DNA from: M3007 sp044350425
GTDB lineage: Bacteria > Bacteroidota > Bacteroidia > Chitinophagales > Saprospiraceae
Direction: 5' to 3'
Assembly (NCBI GenBank): GCA_044350425.1
Contig: JBILHS010000004.1
Coordinates: 37,244-101,243 of the forward strand
DNA length: 64,000 bases
Every line of letters begins with the position of its first letter. Positions within the stretch are counted from its first letter, which is position 1. The notes below the pieces were generated by a model. It was given only the letters and a program-made list of their open reading frames with translations, had not been told where the DNA came from and did no database searches. Shown here in pieces: positions 8,395 to 17,243 of this stretch. The position numbers and the translations under genes are program-made.

Positions 8395-9555
8395 GTGGAC
8401 GCTAAACGCTACAACATCACAGGGATCCGGTACAAGCTTTTTGAACTTCGGATGCTGGTTCATCTGGCCCGGACCGCTTTTACCATATACCCAAAAAAAC
8501 AGGACGCCTGGAAAGCCCTGCGCGGACATCTCCGCACGCATCTGGGCTTTAAAAAAGCAATGCACCTGAATAAAGCCCTACGAATCCAGGGTCAATATTA
8601 TGTACAAATGACCTTGCCCGGATCCGGGACAAAGGGCCTGGAAACATTGACGATCAATGAGCTAAACCGTCAGGTTCCCATCCCCGGCCATCGTCCCGGG
8701 CTTAATCTGCTCATGCTTGCCATCACAAAAAAGTGTTCCCTTCAATGCGCCCATTGTTTTGAGTGGGACAACTTGAACCAGCGCGAAAATCTTTCATTAG
8801 CAGATTTATTGGGTATTGTCAGCAAATTTCAATCCGATGGCGTGGCTTCTATTGAGTTAAGCGGAGGCGAACCGCTCAACCGATATGATGACCTGCTTCA
8901 ACTCCTGCAGCAAAGTGATACCCTGAGCTCTGATTTTTGGGTCATATCTTCCGGATACCGGCTAAGCGCAGAAAGAGCACTGAAATTAAAAGCTGCCGGT
9001 CTTGTTGGCTTTTGTATCAGTCTGGATCATTGGGATGCGGCGAGACACGACGAATTTCGGGGCTTGAAAGGCTCTTTTGAATGGGCGATCACCGCTGCTC
9101 AGCACGCAAAGGCTGCAGGTCTGGTCGTCAGTTTTGCACTGACCGCCATGCGCGATGTTTGCAACCCGGAAGATCTGATGCATTATGCAACACTGGCCCA
9201 GGAGCAAGGCGTGCATTTTATCCGGATCCTGGAACCCCGTTCGGTCGGGCATTTTAGCGGCAAGAACGTAGAATTGGGTTCTCGAGAAATCACTGAATTA
9301 GAGGACTTCATGCAAAAATTACAGACCGAAAAAGCATTCCGGGATTTTCCCTTGATCGATTATTACCCTGCTTATCAGCGTAAGGCTGGCTGTTCAGGAG
9401 CCGGACAAAGGTTTTTGTATGTTGACACCGATGGAGACATGCATGCCTGTCCATTCTGCCAGCACAAATGCGGCAATGTGCTCTGTGATGGCCTTGAAAC
9501 CGGCCGTGAAAGAATGGAACAGGCGAGTGGTTGTCATGTTTATGCCATGGCTTAA
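8395..9555 (+). CDS. Radical SAM enzyme with SPASM-like C-terminal cysteines
   Basis: About 386 aa from the GTG at 8395. An ATG at 8299 is in frame but would overlap the upstream gene by 83 bases and add a low-complexity tail, so the GTG is preferred. The [4Fe-4S] motif is CSLQCAHC within ITKKCSLQCAHCFEWD, followed by the GGEP motif (ELSGGEPLNRYDDL) that contacts SAM. The C terminus carries further cysteines: AGCSGAGQRFLYVDTDGD, then ACPFCQHKCGNVLC and SGCHVY, which may bind auxiliary clusters as in SPASM or twitch enzymes that modify peptides or small molecules. The neighbours are a lipoprotein upstream and, after a separate promoter, an oxygenase-OleA-like operon. No small precursor-peptide gene was found next to it. 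Enzyme class is certain, substrate unknown. Confidence 0.88.
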   Translation: MDAKRYNITGIRYKLFELRMLVHLARTAFTIYPKKQDAWKALRGHLRTHLGFKKAMHLNKALRIQGQYYVQMTLPGSGTKGLETLTINELNRQVPIPGHRPGLNLLMLAITKKCSLQCAHCFEWDNLNQRENLSLADLLGIVSKFQSDGVASIELSGGEPLNRYDDLLQLLQQSDTLSSDFWVISSGYRLSAERALKLKAAGLVGFCISLDHWDAARHDEFRGLKGSFEWAITAAQHAKAAGLVVSFALTAMRDVCNPEDLMHYATLAQEQGVHFIRILEPRSVGHFSGKNVELGSREITELEDFMQKLQTEKAFRDFPLIDYYPAYQRKAGCSGAGQRFLYVDTDGDMHACPFCQHKCGNVLCDGLETGRERMEQASGCHVYAMA

Positions 9556-9602
9556 TTCTAATATACAATAAAATTAGTTTTATTATTGACGACATTCAGC
9601 TT

Positions 9603-9630
9603 TTTGAGCCCGTCGTCCGGCCAACCTTTG
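9603..9630 (+). promoter_or_regulatory. Bacteroidota-type promoter for the oxygenase/Ole-like operon
   Basis: TTTG at 9603-9606, 16 bases, then AACCTTTG at 9623-9630, one base off TAnnTTTG. A start near 9637 gives a short leader before the ATG at 9659. It separates this operon from the radical SAM gene. Confidence 0.45.
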
Positions 9631-9658
9631 TCCTGTCAGATTTCAATAAAACTAACCT

Positions 9659-10552
9659 ATGACCGCTACTTTTTCAAATGCAACCATTGAACGTTTGATC
9701 CGGATAAGCAAGGAAAAACCGCTATTACCGGAAACCTATGTTCCCTGGCATGAGCCCATTCAGGCAGACGAACGATTTATGCCGGAGCAGCTCATCTCAC
9801 TTCAGGGCCATCCACTCTGGGATACCCTTTCAGCCGCTAAAAAACGGGAATTGGGTCGCCATGAAGTGGTACAAGTCATGTATTCCTATGCATGGTCAGA
9901 AGGCCTCGCCTGTCTGTTTTTCAATCGCCACTTGTTGACACTTTCTCCCGAATCTGTAGAATATCGCTTTTTGCTGCGTGAACTGATCGAGGAGTTCAGG
10001 CATCAGGAAATGTTTGGAAGTGTGGTCAGCAAACTGGAAGGCAAGCCTGTGCCACCGGGCTTTTGGCACAACTTCTGGGGCAAGATATCCGTCCGGCAAC
10101 TGCCTCCGGATTTTGTATTCATTTCTGTATTGGCCGTAGAGCTCATGACCGATGTGTATGGCAAACACATCCGCCGCGACGATGGCGTGTCCATCATCTT
10201 GCGCAAAGTAGCTGAGTTGCACAACATTGAAGAAGGACGCCATATTTTTTACACCAAATTATGGCTCGAACGATTTACAGCAAAAGCTGGTTTTGTGCGT
10301 CGATCCTGCTACAGCCTGGTGGTGTTGCTCAACTTATATTTCATGTGTACCCTGTATGTCAAACAGGAAATTTTCGAAAGAATCGGCGTGCCGAATCCAA
10401 AACAATATGCCCGGGCTGCCGCGCAAAACCTGAAGCAAAAGCTGGGTGCACATTGCCTGGAAGAAGCCATGGAATTTGTGCATGGTTTTCAGGGTTTTAA
10501 CTGGTTCACACGCCCGCTTTGGCGCTGGGTCATGAAAGTAAACGTAGCATGA
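9659..10552 (+). CDS. AurF-type di-iron oxygenase
   Basis: 297 aa, all-helical ferritin-like oxygenase. The metal ligands can be placed: E81 (AWSEGL), E112-x-x-H115 (LIEEFRHQ), E161 (LAVELMTD), H188 (ELHNIEE), E192 and H195 (EEGRHIFY). The spacing E161-x26-H188-x3-E192-x2-H195 is the spacing I recall for AurF, including the extra histidine that marks AurF/CmlI-type N-oxygenases against ordinary di-iron proteins. That family oxidises amines to nitro groups or inserts oxygen in natural-product pathways. The stop codon overlaps the start of the OleA-like gene (ATGA), so translation is probably coupled. It is soluble, apart from a hydrophobic helix near residues 218-232. Substrate unknown; it could equally be a C-hydroxylase. 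Confidence 0.85.
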   Translation: MTATFSNATIERLIRISKEKPLLPETYVPWHEPIQADERFMPEQLISLQGHPLWDTLSAAKKRELGRHEVVQVMYSYAWSEGLACLFFNRHLLTLSPESVEYRFLLRELIEEFRHQEMFGSVVSKLEGKPVPPGFWHNFWGKISVRQLPPDFVFISVLAVELMTDVYGKHIRRDDGVSIILRKVAELHNIEEGRHIFYTKLWLERFTAKAGFVRRSCYSLVVLLNLYFMCTLYVKQEIFERIGVPNPKQYARAAAQNLKQKLGAHCLEEAMEFVHGFQGFNWFTRPLWRWVMKVNVA

Positions 10553-11544
10553 ACAGAGCAAAGATCTCCGAATTGGCTGTCTATCTGCCGGAACGGGTGG
10601 TTAGCAATGCCGAAATTGAAGCACGCATCAATGTCCGGCGTACTATTCTCCCTCCCGGCGGCCTGCAACGCTTGTTTGGCATTGAAACACGGCGTTATGC
10701 GGCCAGCGACCAGCAGGTTTCTGACCTGGCCACGGCTGCGGCCCAAGCTATTGTGGATAAAGTCGGTGCCTCCAACATAGAGTTTATGATCTTCGCAGCG
10801 GCCTGTGCCGATCTGATAGAGCCCGCCACCTGCAACATGGTTCAACATAAACTAGGTTTACGATGCCCGGCCATGGATATTAAAAATGCCTGCAACAGCT
10901 TCACCAGCGCTCTGATGACCGCCAGTAGCTTCATTCAGGCGGGGATTTACAACCATGTGCTGGTTGTAAATGGCGAAAAGCTGAGCGATGCGGTCCGTTT
11001 TGATTATAATGATGAAACTCAATTAGTCAAACATCTGGCTGGCCTCAGCCTAGGGGATGCCGGTGCGGCAGCCCTGGTAAGCCGTTCTTTGGATGAAAGT
11101 GGCCTCTGTTTTCAAAAATTCATGACCAAAGGAGAACATTGGGAGTTGTGTACCATCAAAGGGGGTGGCTCCATGTACCCACATGATGCCGGCAAAAATT
11201 ATTTTGAAGGCCAGACCGCCGAACTCAAGGAAGTTTTGGCCAAAACCGCCCATACTTTTTTCCACGAATGCATGATCGAATCTGAATGGGAGATCGGCGA
11301 AATCCAGCACTTTTTTACCCACCAGGTTTCCATCGGAACGACACGACTGATCGCACAATTGACCAAGATCGATCCTTCGAAGATCGAGGAAGTATTTTCC
11401 AGGTACGGCAACACAGCCGCTGCATCCATACCGCTGGCCATGCACCAAAGGCTTTGCCGGGGCGAGATCCAAAAAGGTGACAAAATCGCCTGGGTGGGTC
11501 TGGCTGCGGGGGTGAGCGCTTCGGTGCAGTTGATGATTTGGTGA
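10549..11544 (+). CDS. 3-oxoacyl-ACP synthase III family, OleA-like
   Basis: 331 aa from the ATG at 10549, which overlaps the preceding stop by four bases; the in-frame ATG at 10519 lies inside the oxygenase gene and is less likely. This is a thiolase-fold condensing enzyme with the triad Cys115 (DIKNACNSF), His258 (FFTHQVS) and Asn288 (RYGNTAAAS). The segment DLIEPATCNMVQHKLGL has a glutamate (E91) where FabH enzymes usually have a non-acidic residue. OleA enzymes, which join two acyl chains head to head, use a glutamate at the equivalent place. Together with OleC- and OleD-like neighbours, this favours acyl-acyl condensation over fatty-acid initiation. Function within the family is inferred. 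Confidence 0.82.
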   Translation: MNRAKISELAVYLPERVVSNAEIEARINVRRTILPPGGLQRLFGIETRRYAASDQQVSDLATAAAQAIVDKVGASNIEFMIFAAACADLIEPATCNMVQHKLGLRCPAMDIKNACNSFTSALMTASSFIQAGIYNHVLVVNGEKLSDAVRFDYNDETQLVKHLAGLSLGDAGAAALVSRSLDESGLCFQKFMTKGEHWELCTIKGGGSMYPHDAGKNYFEGQTAELKEVLAKTAHTFFHECMIESEWEIGEIQHFFTHQVSIGTTRLIAQLTKIDPSKIEEVFSRYGNTAAASIPLAMHQRLCRGEIQKGDKIAWVGLAAGVSASVQLMIW

Positions 11545-11548
11545 ATAG

Positions 11549-11583
11549 TTGAAAGTTTAGAGTTGAAAGTTTAGAGTTGAAAG
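11549..11583 (+). repeat. Seven-base tandem repeat
   Basis: Five units in a row alternate TTGAAAG and TTTAGAG, just after the OleA-like stop and before the ligase gene. One of several seven-base-period arrays in the window with different unit sequences. Confidence 0.8.
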
Positions 11584-11632
11584 CGGTCCATGGCTTGGCG
11601 CTTGTAATTTTAAAAGCTCATTGGGTAAAAAA

Positions 11633-13159
11633 ATGAAATCACTCCTACAACTGCTTCGCGAACGAGACCCTGATACGCCAGCCATTGTGCAGGATGGTCA
11701 GTTAATGCGTATCCATGAACTACTTCGGGACACGGAGATCCTGGTAGCGGGTTTTCAGCAAGTGGGTATAAAGCCCGGCGATACTGCGGTGCTTGCCGCC
11801 ATGCCGGACGCTGGATTTATCCGTATTATCTATGCTGCGTTGGTTTCGGGTCTGCAGCTGGCCGTTATTGATCCGGAAATGGGCCGCGAAAACTACCATG
11901 CAAAACTCCGGCAACTCCAGCCGAAATGGGCCTTTGTGGATTATCGATTGCTGCTCTTACAGGAGCACCCATTGTTGCGCTGGGCCTATTTCTACTGGTC
12001 AAAAAAGGGTATTTATTTTCCGCGAAGTCCCGGCATCCGCATCGTTGCTACCGGGAAGTGGATGCCTGTTTTTCAAAAGCATATACCTTTTAAACGCTTG
12101 TTGGATACTGGCAAAAAACACCCAAAGCGGGAACTCAAGACACCCGATCCCGCCAATGATTTTCTCATTACTTATACCTCGGGTACCACCTCTATTCCGA
12201 AAGGGGTGGTACACAGCGTCGGAGCCATCACCGCCAGTATCCTACAGATAGCCGACCTGATCCGGGGTGGAAAAAATCGCCGGATCGCCACCCACCTACC
12301 CTACTTTGCCATCATCGGACTCAATGCCGGCGCGGAAGCGCATCTTTGGAAATACGGAATGACTGCACTGGAACAGATCGAATTTATCCAAAAGAATGAC
12401 ATTACGACCCTTTTCAGCCCACCCTGCGATTACTTGCCCCTGATCGAATACTGCGAACAGGAAGGCTGTTTGTTTCCAGATTGCCTGCAGCACCTGTTTT
12501 TTGGCTCGGCACCCGTACACCGTTCGTTTTTGGAAAGGCTTCTTGCTGTTTTGCCCGGGCATGTTCAACTGACCTGCTTGTACGGCATGACCGAAAATCT
12601 GGTCGTAGCCAGCATCGATGGCAGAGAAAAAGCAAGGCTTCCAACGGATGCTGGCGACATTTTAGGCCAGCCGGCCTCGGGCGTTGAAATCAAGATAGCC
12701 GAAGATGGGGAGATACTGGTCCGTTCTCCTCAGATGTATACCCGCTACCTTCATCTGGAGACACGCGACGTATGGCATGCCAGCGGGGATCTGGGGCATT
12801 TGGATCCTGCTGGTCGGATCGTACTGACCGGGCGCAAAAAAGACATGATCATACGCCGCAACTTCAACCTTTATCCCGGCTTGTATGAACCGACCATCAA
12901 CCGTATTCCCGGCGTAACAGAGAGCGCTTTTGTGGGTGTGTTTAACGAAAAAAAGCACGACGAGACCGTGGCTCTTTTTGTGGAGACCCGTCAACCCACT
13001 TCAGAAACCGTCTTCAAAAAAATGCTGGAACGAGGAGCATATTCGATCGACCAGGAGGCCCTGCCGGATCTGATCTTTTTTGAAAAACTGCCACGAAGCG
13101 GTAGACAAAGCAAGGTGGATAAAAACGCGTTGCGGAAACAATTGAAAGAAAAACTATGA
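11633..13159 (+). CDS. AMP-dependent acyl-CoA synthetase/ligase family, OleC-like position
   Basis: 508 aa from the ATG at 11633 (a TTG at 11621 is in frame but adds only MGKK). This is an ANL-superfamily adenylating enzyme. It has the phosphate-binding loop ITYTSGTTSIPKG, YGMTE, SGDLGHLDPAGRIVLTGRKKDMI and a C-terminal lysine in GRQSKVDKNAL. In ole-type pathways the ligase-like OleC does not make a CoA ester but closes a beta-hydroxy acid to a beta-lactone. The gene sits between an OleA-like synthase and an OleD-like reductase, the positions expected for that role. However, its A10 motif looks like an ordinary ligase, so a plain acyl-CoA or acyl-AMP ligase is possible. Confidence 0.82.
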   Translation: MKSLLQLLRERDPDTPAIVQDGQLMRIHELLRDTEILVAGFQQVGIKPGDTAVLAAMPDAGFIRIIYAALVSGLQLAVIDPEMGRENYHAKLRQLQPKWAFVDYRLLLLQEHPLLRWAYFYWSKKGIYFPRSPGIRIVATGKWMPVFQKHIPFKRLLDTGKKHPKRELKTPDPANDFLITYTSGTTSIPKGVVHSVGAITASILQIADLIRGGKNRRIATHLPYFAIIGLNAGAEAHLWKYGMTALEQIEFIQKNDITTLFSPPCDYLPLIEYCEQEGCLFPDCLQHLFFGSAPVHRSFLERLLAVLPGHVQLTCLYGMTENLVVASIDGREKARLPTDAGDILGQPASGVEIKIAEDGEILVRSPQMYTRYLHLETRDVWHASGDLGHLDPAGRIVLTGRKKDMIIRRNFNLYPGLYEPTINRIPGVTESAFVGVFNEKKHDETVALFVETRQPTSETVFKKMLERGAYSIDQEALPDLIFFEKLPRSGRQSKVDKNALRKQLKEKL

Positions 13160-13253
13160 TTAAAGTGATTTTAATGATTTGAGTGATGCAGTTGCTTGAT
13201 TTTAAAATGATTAAAAAGCATCTTTATTCAAACCATTTTATGTTGGCTATATC

Positions 13254-14261
13254 ATGAGTCTTCAGCGTATTTTTATCACGGGTGCAACCGGGTTTGTCGG
13301 CGCCAGTCTGGTCCGACATTTTGCAGCAACGGGCCGGGAGGTGTTGGCCAATGGCCGTATAGCCCCCCCTTTGCCGCTCCTTTCGATGGCAAAATATGTG
13401 CAGGCCGATATTGAAAAACGGATCCCTGTCCAGGCAGCCGATGTGGTCATACATGCTGCCGCGCTGGCATCTGATGCTGCGGGCTGGGATGCCTTGAAAA
13501 ATGCGAATCTGGAGGGAACCCGCCATGTTTTTGAGGCTACTCGTGACTGTCCCTGCTTTATTTACATCTCATCATCCTCGGTTTACAATGGTAAAAAATC
13601 CTTACACCAGGAAGATGAAAGCGTTGACAGACAACGACTTTCACCTTACGGGCGCTCCAAACGCTTGGCGGAAGATTGGTTGTTGGAACAGGACTGGAGC
13701 AAGCGTTCCCTGTACATTTTGCGGCCCAGAGCAGTGTATGGTTTGGGAGATCGGGTGTTATTGCCACGCATGTTGCGGCTGGTGCGCGCGGGTCAGATCC
13801 TTTCACCGGGCGATATGCGTATTTCAAGTTCCCTGACATACATAGGTAACCTTTGTACCGCGGTGGAACGGTGCATTAGACAGTCATCCAAGGGCGCTCA
13901 GATATTCAATATTACCGATGCTCAGATCTATGAAATGCGATCGGTGGTGCATCGATTATTGTCTGAGATCCATGGCAAGGCACTGCCCTTTAGAAGCCTG
14001 CCTTACCGCCCCATTCAAGCCATCGCAAGTATTTTGGAGCAGCTCCATCTCAGCAGGCAATTTACGCTGCAATCGCTTTCGGAGGTTTCACAAGAGAAGA
14101 TCCTGGACATTCAAAAGATCTCGCAAAACCTTGGATACCAACCATCGCAGGATTTTTGGAGTGTATTGCCAGAGCTCGTTTCATGGGTTCATCAGGTTGG
14201 AATCGAGCGAGTTCGAAAAGCAGAAGCTAATTTACCCTGGAGTCCTATGAAAATAACCTAA
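13254..14261 (+). CDS. NAD(P)-dependent epimerase/dehydratase family, OleD-like reductase
   Basis: 335 aa extended short-chain dehydrogenase. The Rossmann motif ITGATGFVG is at residues 7-15, the catalytic serine lies in FIYISSSSVYNG, and YxxxK is in SPYGRSKRLAEDWLL. The C-terminal part follows the 3beta-HSD/OleD pattern (RPRAVYGLGDRVLLPRMLRLVRAG, then TYIGNLCTAVERCI, then a NITD motif). OleD reduces the 2-alkyl-3-keto acid made by OleA before lactone closure. It is the last of four same-strand genes that appear to form one transcript from about 9637. A spacer of about 90 bases with TGATTTnA-like repeats separates it from the ligase gene. Confidence 0.85.
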   Translation: MSLQRIFITGATGFVGASLVRHFAATGREVLANGRIAPPLPLLSMAKYVQADIEKRIPVQAADVVIHAAALASDAAGWDALKNANLEGTRHVFEATRDCPCFIYISSSSVYNGKKSLHQEDESVDRQRLSPYGRSKRLAEDWLLEQDWSKRSLYILRPRAVYGLGDRVLLPRMLRLVRAGQILSPGDMRISSSLTYIGNLCTAVERCIRQSSKGAQIFNITDAQIYEMRSVVHRLLSEIHGKALPFRSLPYRPIQAIASILEQLHLSRQFTLQSLSEVSQEKILDIQKISQNLGYQPSQDFWSVLPELVSWVHQVGIERVRKAEANLPWSPMKIT

Positions 14262-14341
14262 CCATGCTTCCTGAGGCTTACACAAGTTTTGAGTTTTCAG
14301 GTTGATCTTGAAACTTTCACAATTTAAAGTTTTATCTAAAC

Positions 14342-15031
14342 ATGAAAAATCTATCTTTTTGGGCAAAATCACACCAGACGCAAGCTCGATGGCTCATCGC
14401 AACCGCACACCTTATGCTATTACTGCTTGCATTTTTACTTGGCTTTTTGCTGTGGCTCAATGATTTCCAATACAGCTCACTTAGCCATGATATTTTTACT
14501 ACTTTGTTCCTACTGGGCATCATCGGCTATCCATTAAAAGGAGCTGTATCTGTTCTTTGGCGGTATAGTTATCAACGACACAAAGCTTTTGATATCGCAG
14601 TTGTATTGACTGGATTTTTGTCTCTGTCCTCGCTAACCCATATAAAACTGGAACATTTAACCTTGTATAATTCAGAGGGTTATGCATTAAAAGTAGTCGA
14701 AAAAACATCGGTTGAAGGGAAATCAGTTCTTTCCGATTTAAAGGGAAAGACAAGTTGGCGTGCGCTAAAAAAGAATCTTCGTCTATTGAAAAAGGAATTG
14801 CGTGAGGTTCGTAAGTCGACCAAAGTTAAAGGAGGTGATACGATATTAAGGCTTTTAGGCACCATTTTAGCCATTTTATTAGCAGTAGGTCTTGGTTACC
14901 TGGTTGTTGCCTGGTCCTGCAATTTATCTTGTTCTGGTCAGGAGGGAGCAGCCGGTGTTGTACTCATTGGCGGTGGAGCATTGGTCGTTTTTCTTTTGGT
15001 ATTAGCGATTCGCGCTATTTGGAAGAAATAA
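14342..15031 (+). CDS. Small integral membrane protein, unknown function
   Basis: 229 aa. About five hydrophobic helices are visible, near residues 18-38, 48-66, 78-96, 172-192 and 204-226. A basic, probably cytoplasmic segment lies between helices three and four (KNLRLLKKELREVRKSTKVK). Helix four is followed by WSCNLSCSGQEGAAG, with two cysteines three residues apart. No signature was recognised. It follows the OleD-like gene by 80 bp on the same strand and could be a passenger of that operon or independent. Confidence 0.65.
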   Translation: MKNLSFWAKSHQTQARWLIATAHLMLLLLAFLLGFLLWLNDFQYSSLSHDIFTTLFLLGIIGYPLKGAVSVLWRYSYQRHKAFDIAVVLTGFLSLSSLTHIKLEHLTLYNSEGYALKVVEKTSVEGKSVLSDLKGKTSWRALKKNLRLLKKELREVRKSTKVKGGDTILRLLGTILAILLAVGLGYLVVAWSCNLSCSGQEGAAGVVLIGGGALVVFLLVLAIRAIWKK

Positions 15032-15204
15032 AATGAAATAACCCAAATTAGAATAAACCCCTCAAATCAGGCTTTTATCAACCTTCAACTTCTTAGGAAC
15101 GAGTGAATAGCTTACTTTTGCCAATCTTTGTCCGTGGCAGTGGTTTTCTTGCTGAGTATTGATATTCAATACTTCTGCTAATTGACAAAGATTGCAACTG
15201 AATA

Positions 15205-16752
15205 ATGGTTCATCTAACGCCCACCTTCGTACTTTTCGTCCTTTTTCTCTACTTTGCCATGCTTGTAGGCGTGGCCTGGTATACCGGGCGCAACAACAGC
15301 AATGAAGGTTTTTTCCTGGCCAATCGAAAGGTACCCTGGTATGTGGTCGCCTATGCCATGATCGGTACAAGCATCAGCGGGGTCACCTTTATCAGTATCC
15401 CTGGTGCAGTAGGCGGAACAGGCATCAACATGGCATTCTCCTACATGCAGGTGGTCATGGGTTATCTGGTGGGTTATCTGTTTATTGCCACCGTCCTCAT
15501 GCCGCTGTATTATCGCCTGAATCTTACCAGTATTTATGGTTATCTGGAACAAAGATTCGGCTGGTGGTCCTACAAAACCGGGGCTGGTTTCTTTTTACTC
15601 TCCCGCACCCTGGGATCTGCTGCGCGGATGTTCCTCGCCGCCAGTGTTTTACAATTGTTTGTCTTTGGGCCCTTAGGCGTGCCATTCTTTGTCACCGTGA
15701 CCCTGATGCTGGCCCTGATCTATGGATATACGTTCAAAGGAGGTTTAAAAACCATCATCTGGACGGACTCGATCATGACCACCTTTTTCCTGGCGGCACT
15801 GGTCTTTACCGTTTGGACCGTAGGGAAATCATTGAATCTGGGGGGCTGGGATATTGTCTCCAACGTCATGGATAGCAAATACGGAAAGGTATTTTTCTTT
15901 GACAATTTCCTTTCCGATCCCAACCACTTTGTGAAGCAATTTGTGAGCGGCGCCCTGGTGGCCGTTGCCATGACCGGACTGGATCAGGACCTTATGCAGA
16001 AAAATCTCGCCTGTAAAAACATCCGGGAAGCACAGAAAAACATGTTTGTTTTCAGTGTTTATCTGGTGGTCATCAACTTCCTTTTCCTGGTGTTGGGCGC
16101 TTTACTTTACCTCTATGCAGGCAGCATCGGCCTGGAGATCCCGGAACGCACCGATCAACTTTACCCTAAGATCGCCTTTGGGCATTTGGATGCTGTAGCG
16201 GGTATCTTTTTTATCCTCGGACTCATCGGAAGTACTTATGCCAGCAGTGATTCTGCGCTGACCGCGCTGACCACAAGTTTCTGTGTGGACTTTTTAAACT
16301 TTGAAAAAGGGAAAAACACCGGGGAATATACTTTTGCTTACGAGGCAGACCGACTCGCCCATGAACAGGCCCTTGAAGCCAAACAACGCAGGACGCGCAC
16401 CCTGGTGCACCTGGGCTTCTCTGCATTGTTTGTGGTCATCATACTCATTCTCAATGCAGTAAGCAGTTCGGCGGTCATCTCGCTGATTTTTAAAATAGCA
16501 GGTTATACCTATGGCCCCTTACTTGGGCTCTTCATGTTCGGACTTTTTACCGATCTCAAAATACGGGATCGATATGCCTTGCACGTCTGTCTCCTGGCCC
16601 CGGCACTCACGTTTATCTTTGAGTACACTTCCAGAACCTGGGGCGGATTTGATGTTGGCTTCCTTACCATACTGATTAATGGCCTGTTCACCACTTTTGG
16701 ACTTTGGACCATCTCTTACAGGAACTCGGATACTTCAGGAACGGATGCTTAA
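15205..16752 (+). CDS. Sodium:solute symporter (SSS family)
   Basis: 515 aa, a 13-14-helix inner-membrane transporter that couples substrate uptake to sodium. The N terminus reads FVLFLYFAMLVGVAWYTGRNNSNEGFFLANRKVPW followed by YAMIGTSISGVTFISIPGA, the classic SSS start. GYLEQRFG and TFKGGLKTIIWTDSIMT are also family hallmarks. The conserved helix-8 segment appears as FFILGLIGSTYASSDSALTALTTSFCVDF. Closest by feel to Bacteroidota SSS transporters of unknown substrate. A TACTTTTG box at 15113-15120 may be the -7 element of its promoter. It converges with crcB, with only 15 bases between them. Confidence 0.92.
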   Translation: MVHLTPTFVLFVLFLYFAMLVGVAWYTGRNNSNEGFFLANRKVPWYVVAYAMIGTSISGVTFISIPGAVGGTGINMAFSYMQVVMGYLVGYLFIATVLMPLYYRLNLTSIYGYLEQRFGWWSYKTGAGFFLLSRTLGSAARMFLAASVLQLFVFGPLGVPFFVTVTLMLALIYGYTFKGGLKTIIWTDSIMTTFFLAALVFTVWTVGKSLNLGGWDIVSNVMDSKYGKVFFFDNFLSDPNHFVKQFVSGALVAVAMTGLDQDLMQKNLACKNIREAQKNMFVFSVYLVVINFLFLVLGALLYLYAGSIGLEIPERTDQLYPKIAFGHLDAVAGIFFILGLIGSTYASSDSALTALTTSFCVDFLNFEKGKNTGEYTFAYEADRLAHEQALEAKQRRTRTLVHLGFSALFVVIILILNAVSSSAVISLIFKIAGYTYGPLLGLFMFGLFTDLKIRDRYALHVCLLAPALTFIFEYTSRTWGGFDVGFLTILINGLFTTFGLWTISYRNSDTSGTDA

Positions 16753-16767
16753 TCCGATCAACATGCG

Positions 16768-17130
16768 CTATCCGGAAATTTTAAGGCCTAAAAGCAGTCC
16801 TGCAAAACAAACCAGCAAACTTCCCAGCACATTAAGGGCTGCCAGGGACTGCTGTCCCCCTTGCCAGAGCTGAAACGTTTCTGCCGTAAAGGTGGAAAAA
16901 GTGCTGAATCCTCCACAGAATCCTACTGCAACCAATAGTCTGCGTTGCTCCACGACCCCAACGGCAAGTTGATGTCCCATTAATGCCCCCATTACAATAC
17001 AAGCGAGTCCATTGGCTGCGAGGGTGGCCCATGGAAACCTCGGAAGCAGCGGCTGAAGGGCCAGACTGAGTCCCCAGCGGCTAACGCTGCCCAGGCCTCC
17101 ACCAACAAAAACGAGTAACAGATGGAACAT
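16768..17130 (-). CDS. crcB: Fluoride ion channel CrcB/Fluc
   Basis: 120 aa from the ATG at 17130; the longer frame to 17205 adds a non-family N terminus. Four membrane helices with the family motifs GGGLGSVSRW (start), WATLAANGLACIVMG with the conserved Asn, and GFCGGFSTFSTFTAE, which holds the Phe-box and the Ser/Thr track lining the fluoride pore. It works as a dual-topology dimer in the inner membrane to expel fluoride. It lies on the opposite strand to the symporter gene and downstream of the rpmA terminator. I looked for a fluoride riboswitch in the 130 bases before it and saw none. Confidence 0.93.
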   Translation of the reverse strand: MFHLLLVFVGGGLGSVSRWGLSLALQPLLPRFPWATLAANGLACIVMGALMGHQLAVGVVEQRRLLVAVGFCGGFSTFSTFTAETFQLWQGGQQSLAALNVLGSLLVCFAGLLLGLKISG

Positions 17131-17214
17131 AACAGGTTGTATTTGAAGTCTACGGAGGGGAATCAATGTCCCGACCGGCCAACAAATTCCGGAGTGGTTC
17201 TTCACATCCCGGAC

Positions 17215-17243
17215 AAAAAAACCCCGACTAATTACAGCCGGGG
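17215..17243 (-). terminator. Terminator-like hairpin upstream of crcB
   Basis: On the minus strand the stem CCCCGGCT pairs with AGTCGGGG (one G-U), followed by seven T (17221-17215). It would stop read-through from rplU-rpmA before crcB. Confidence 0.6.
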
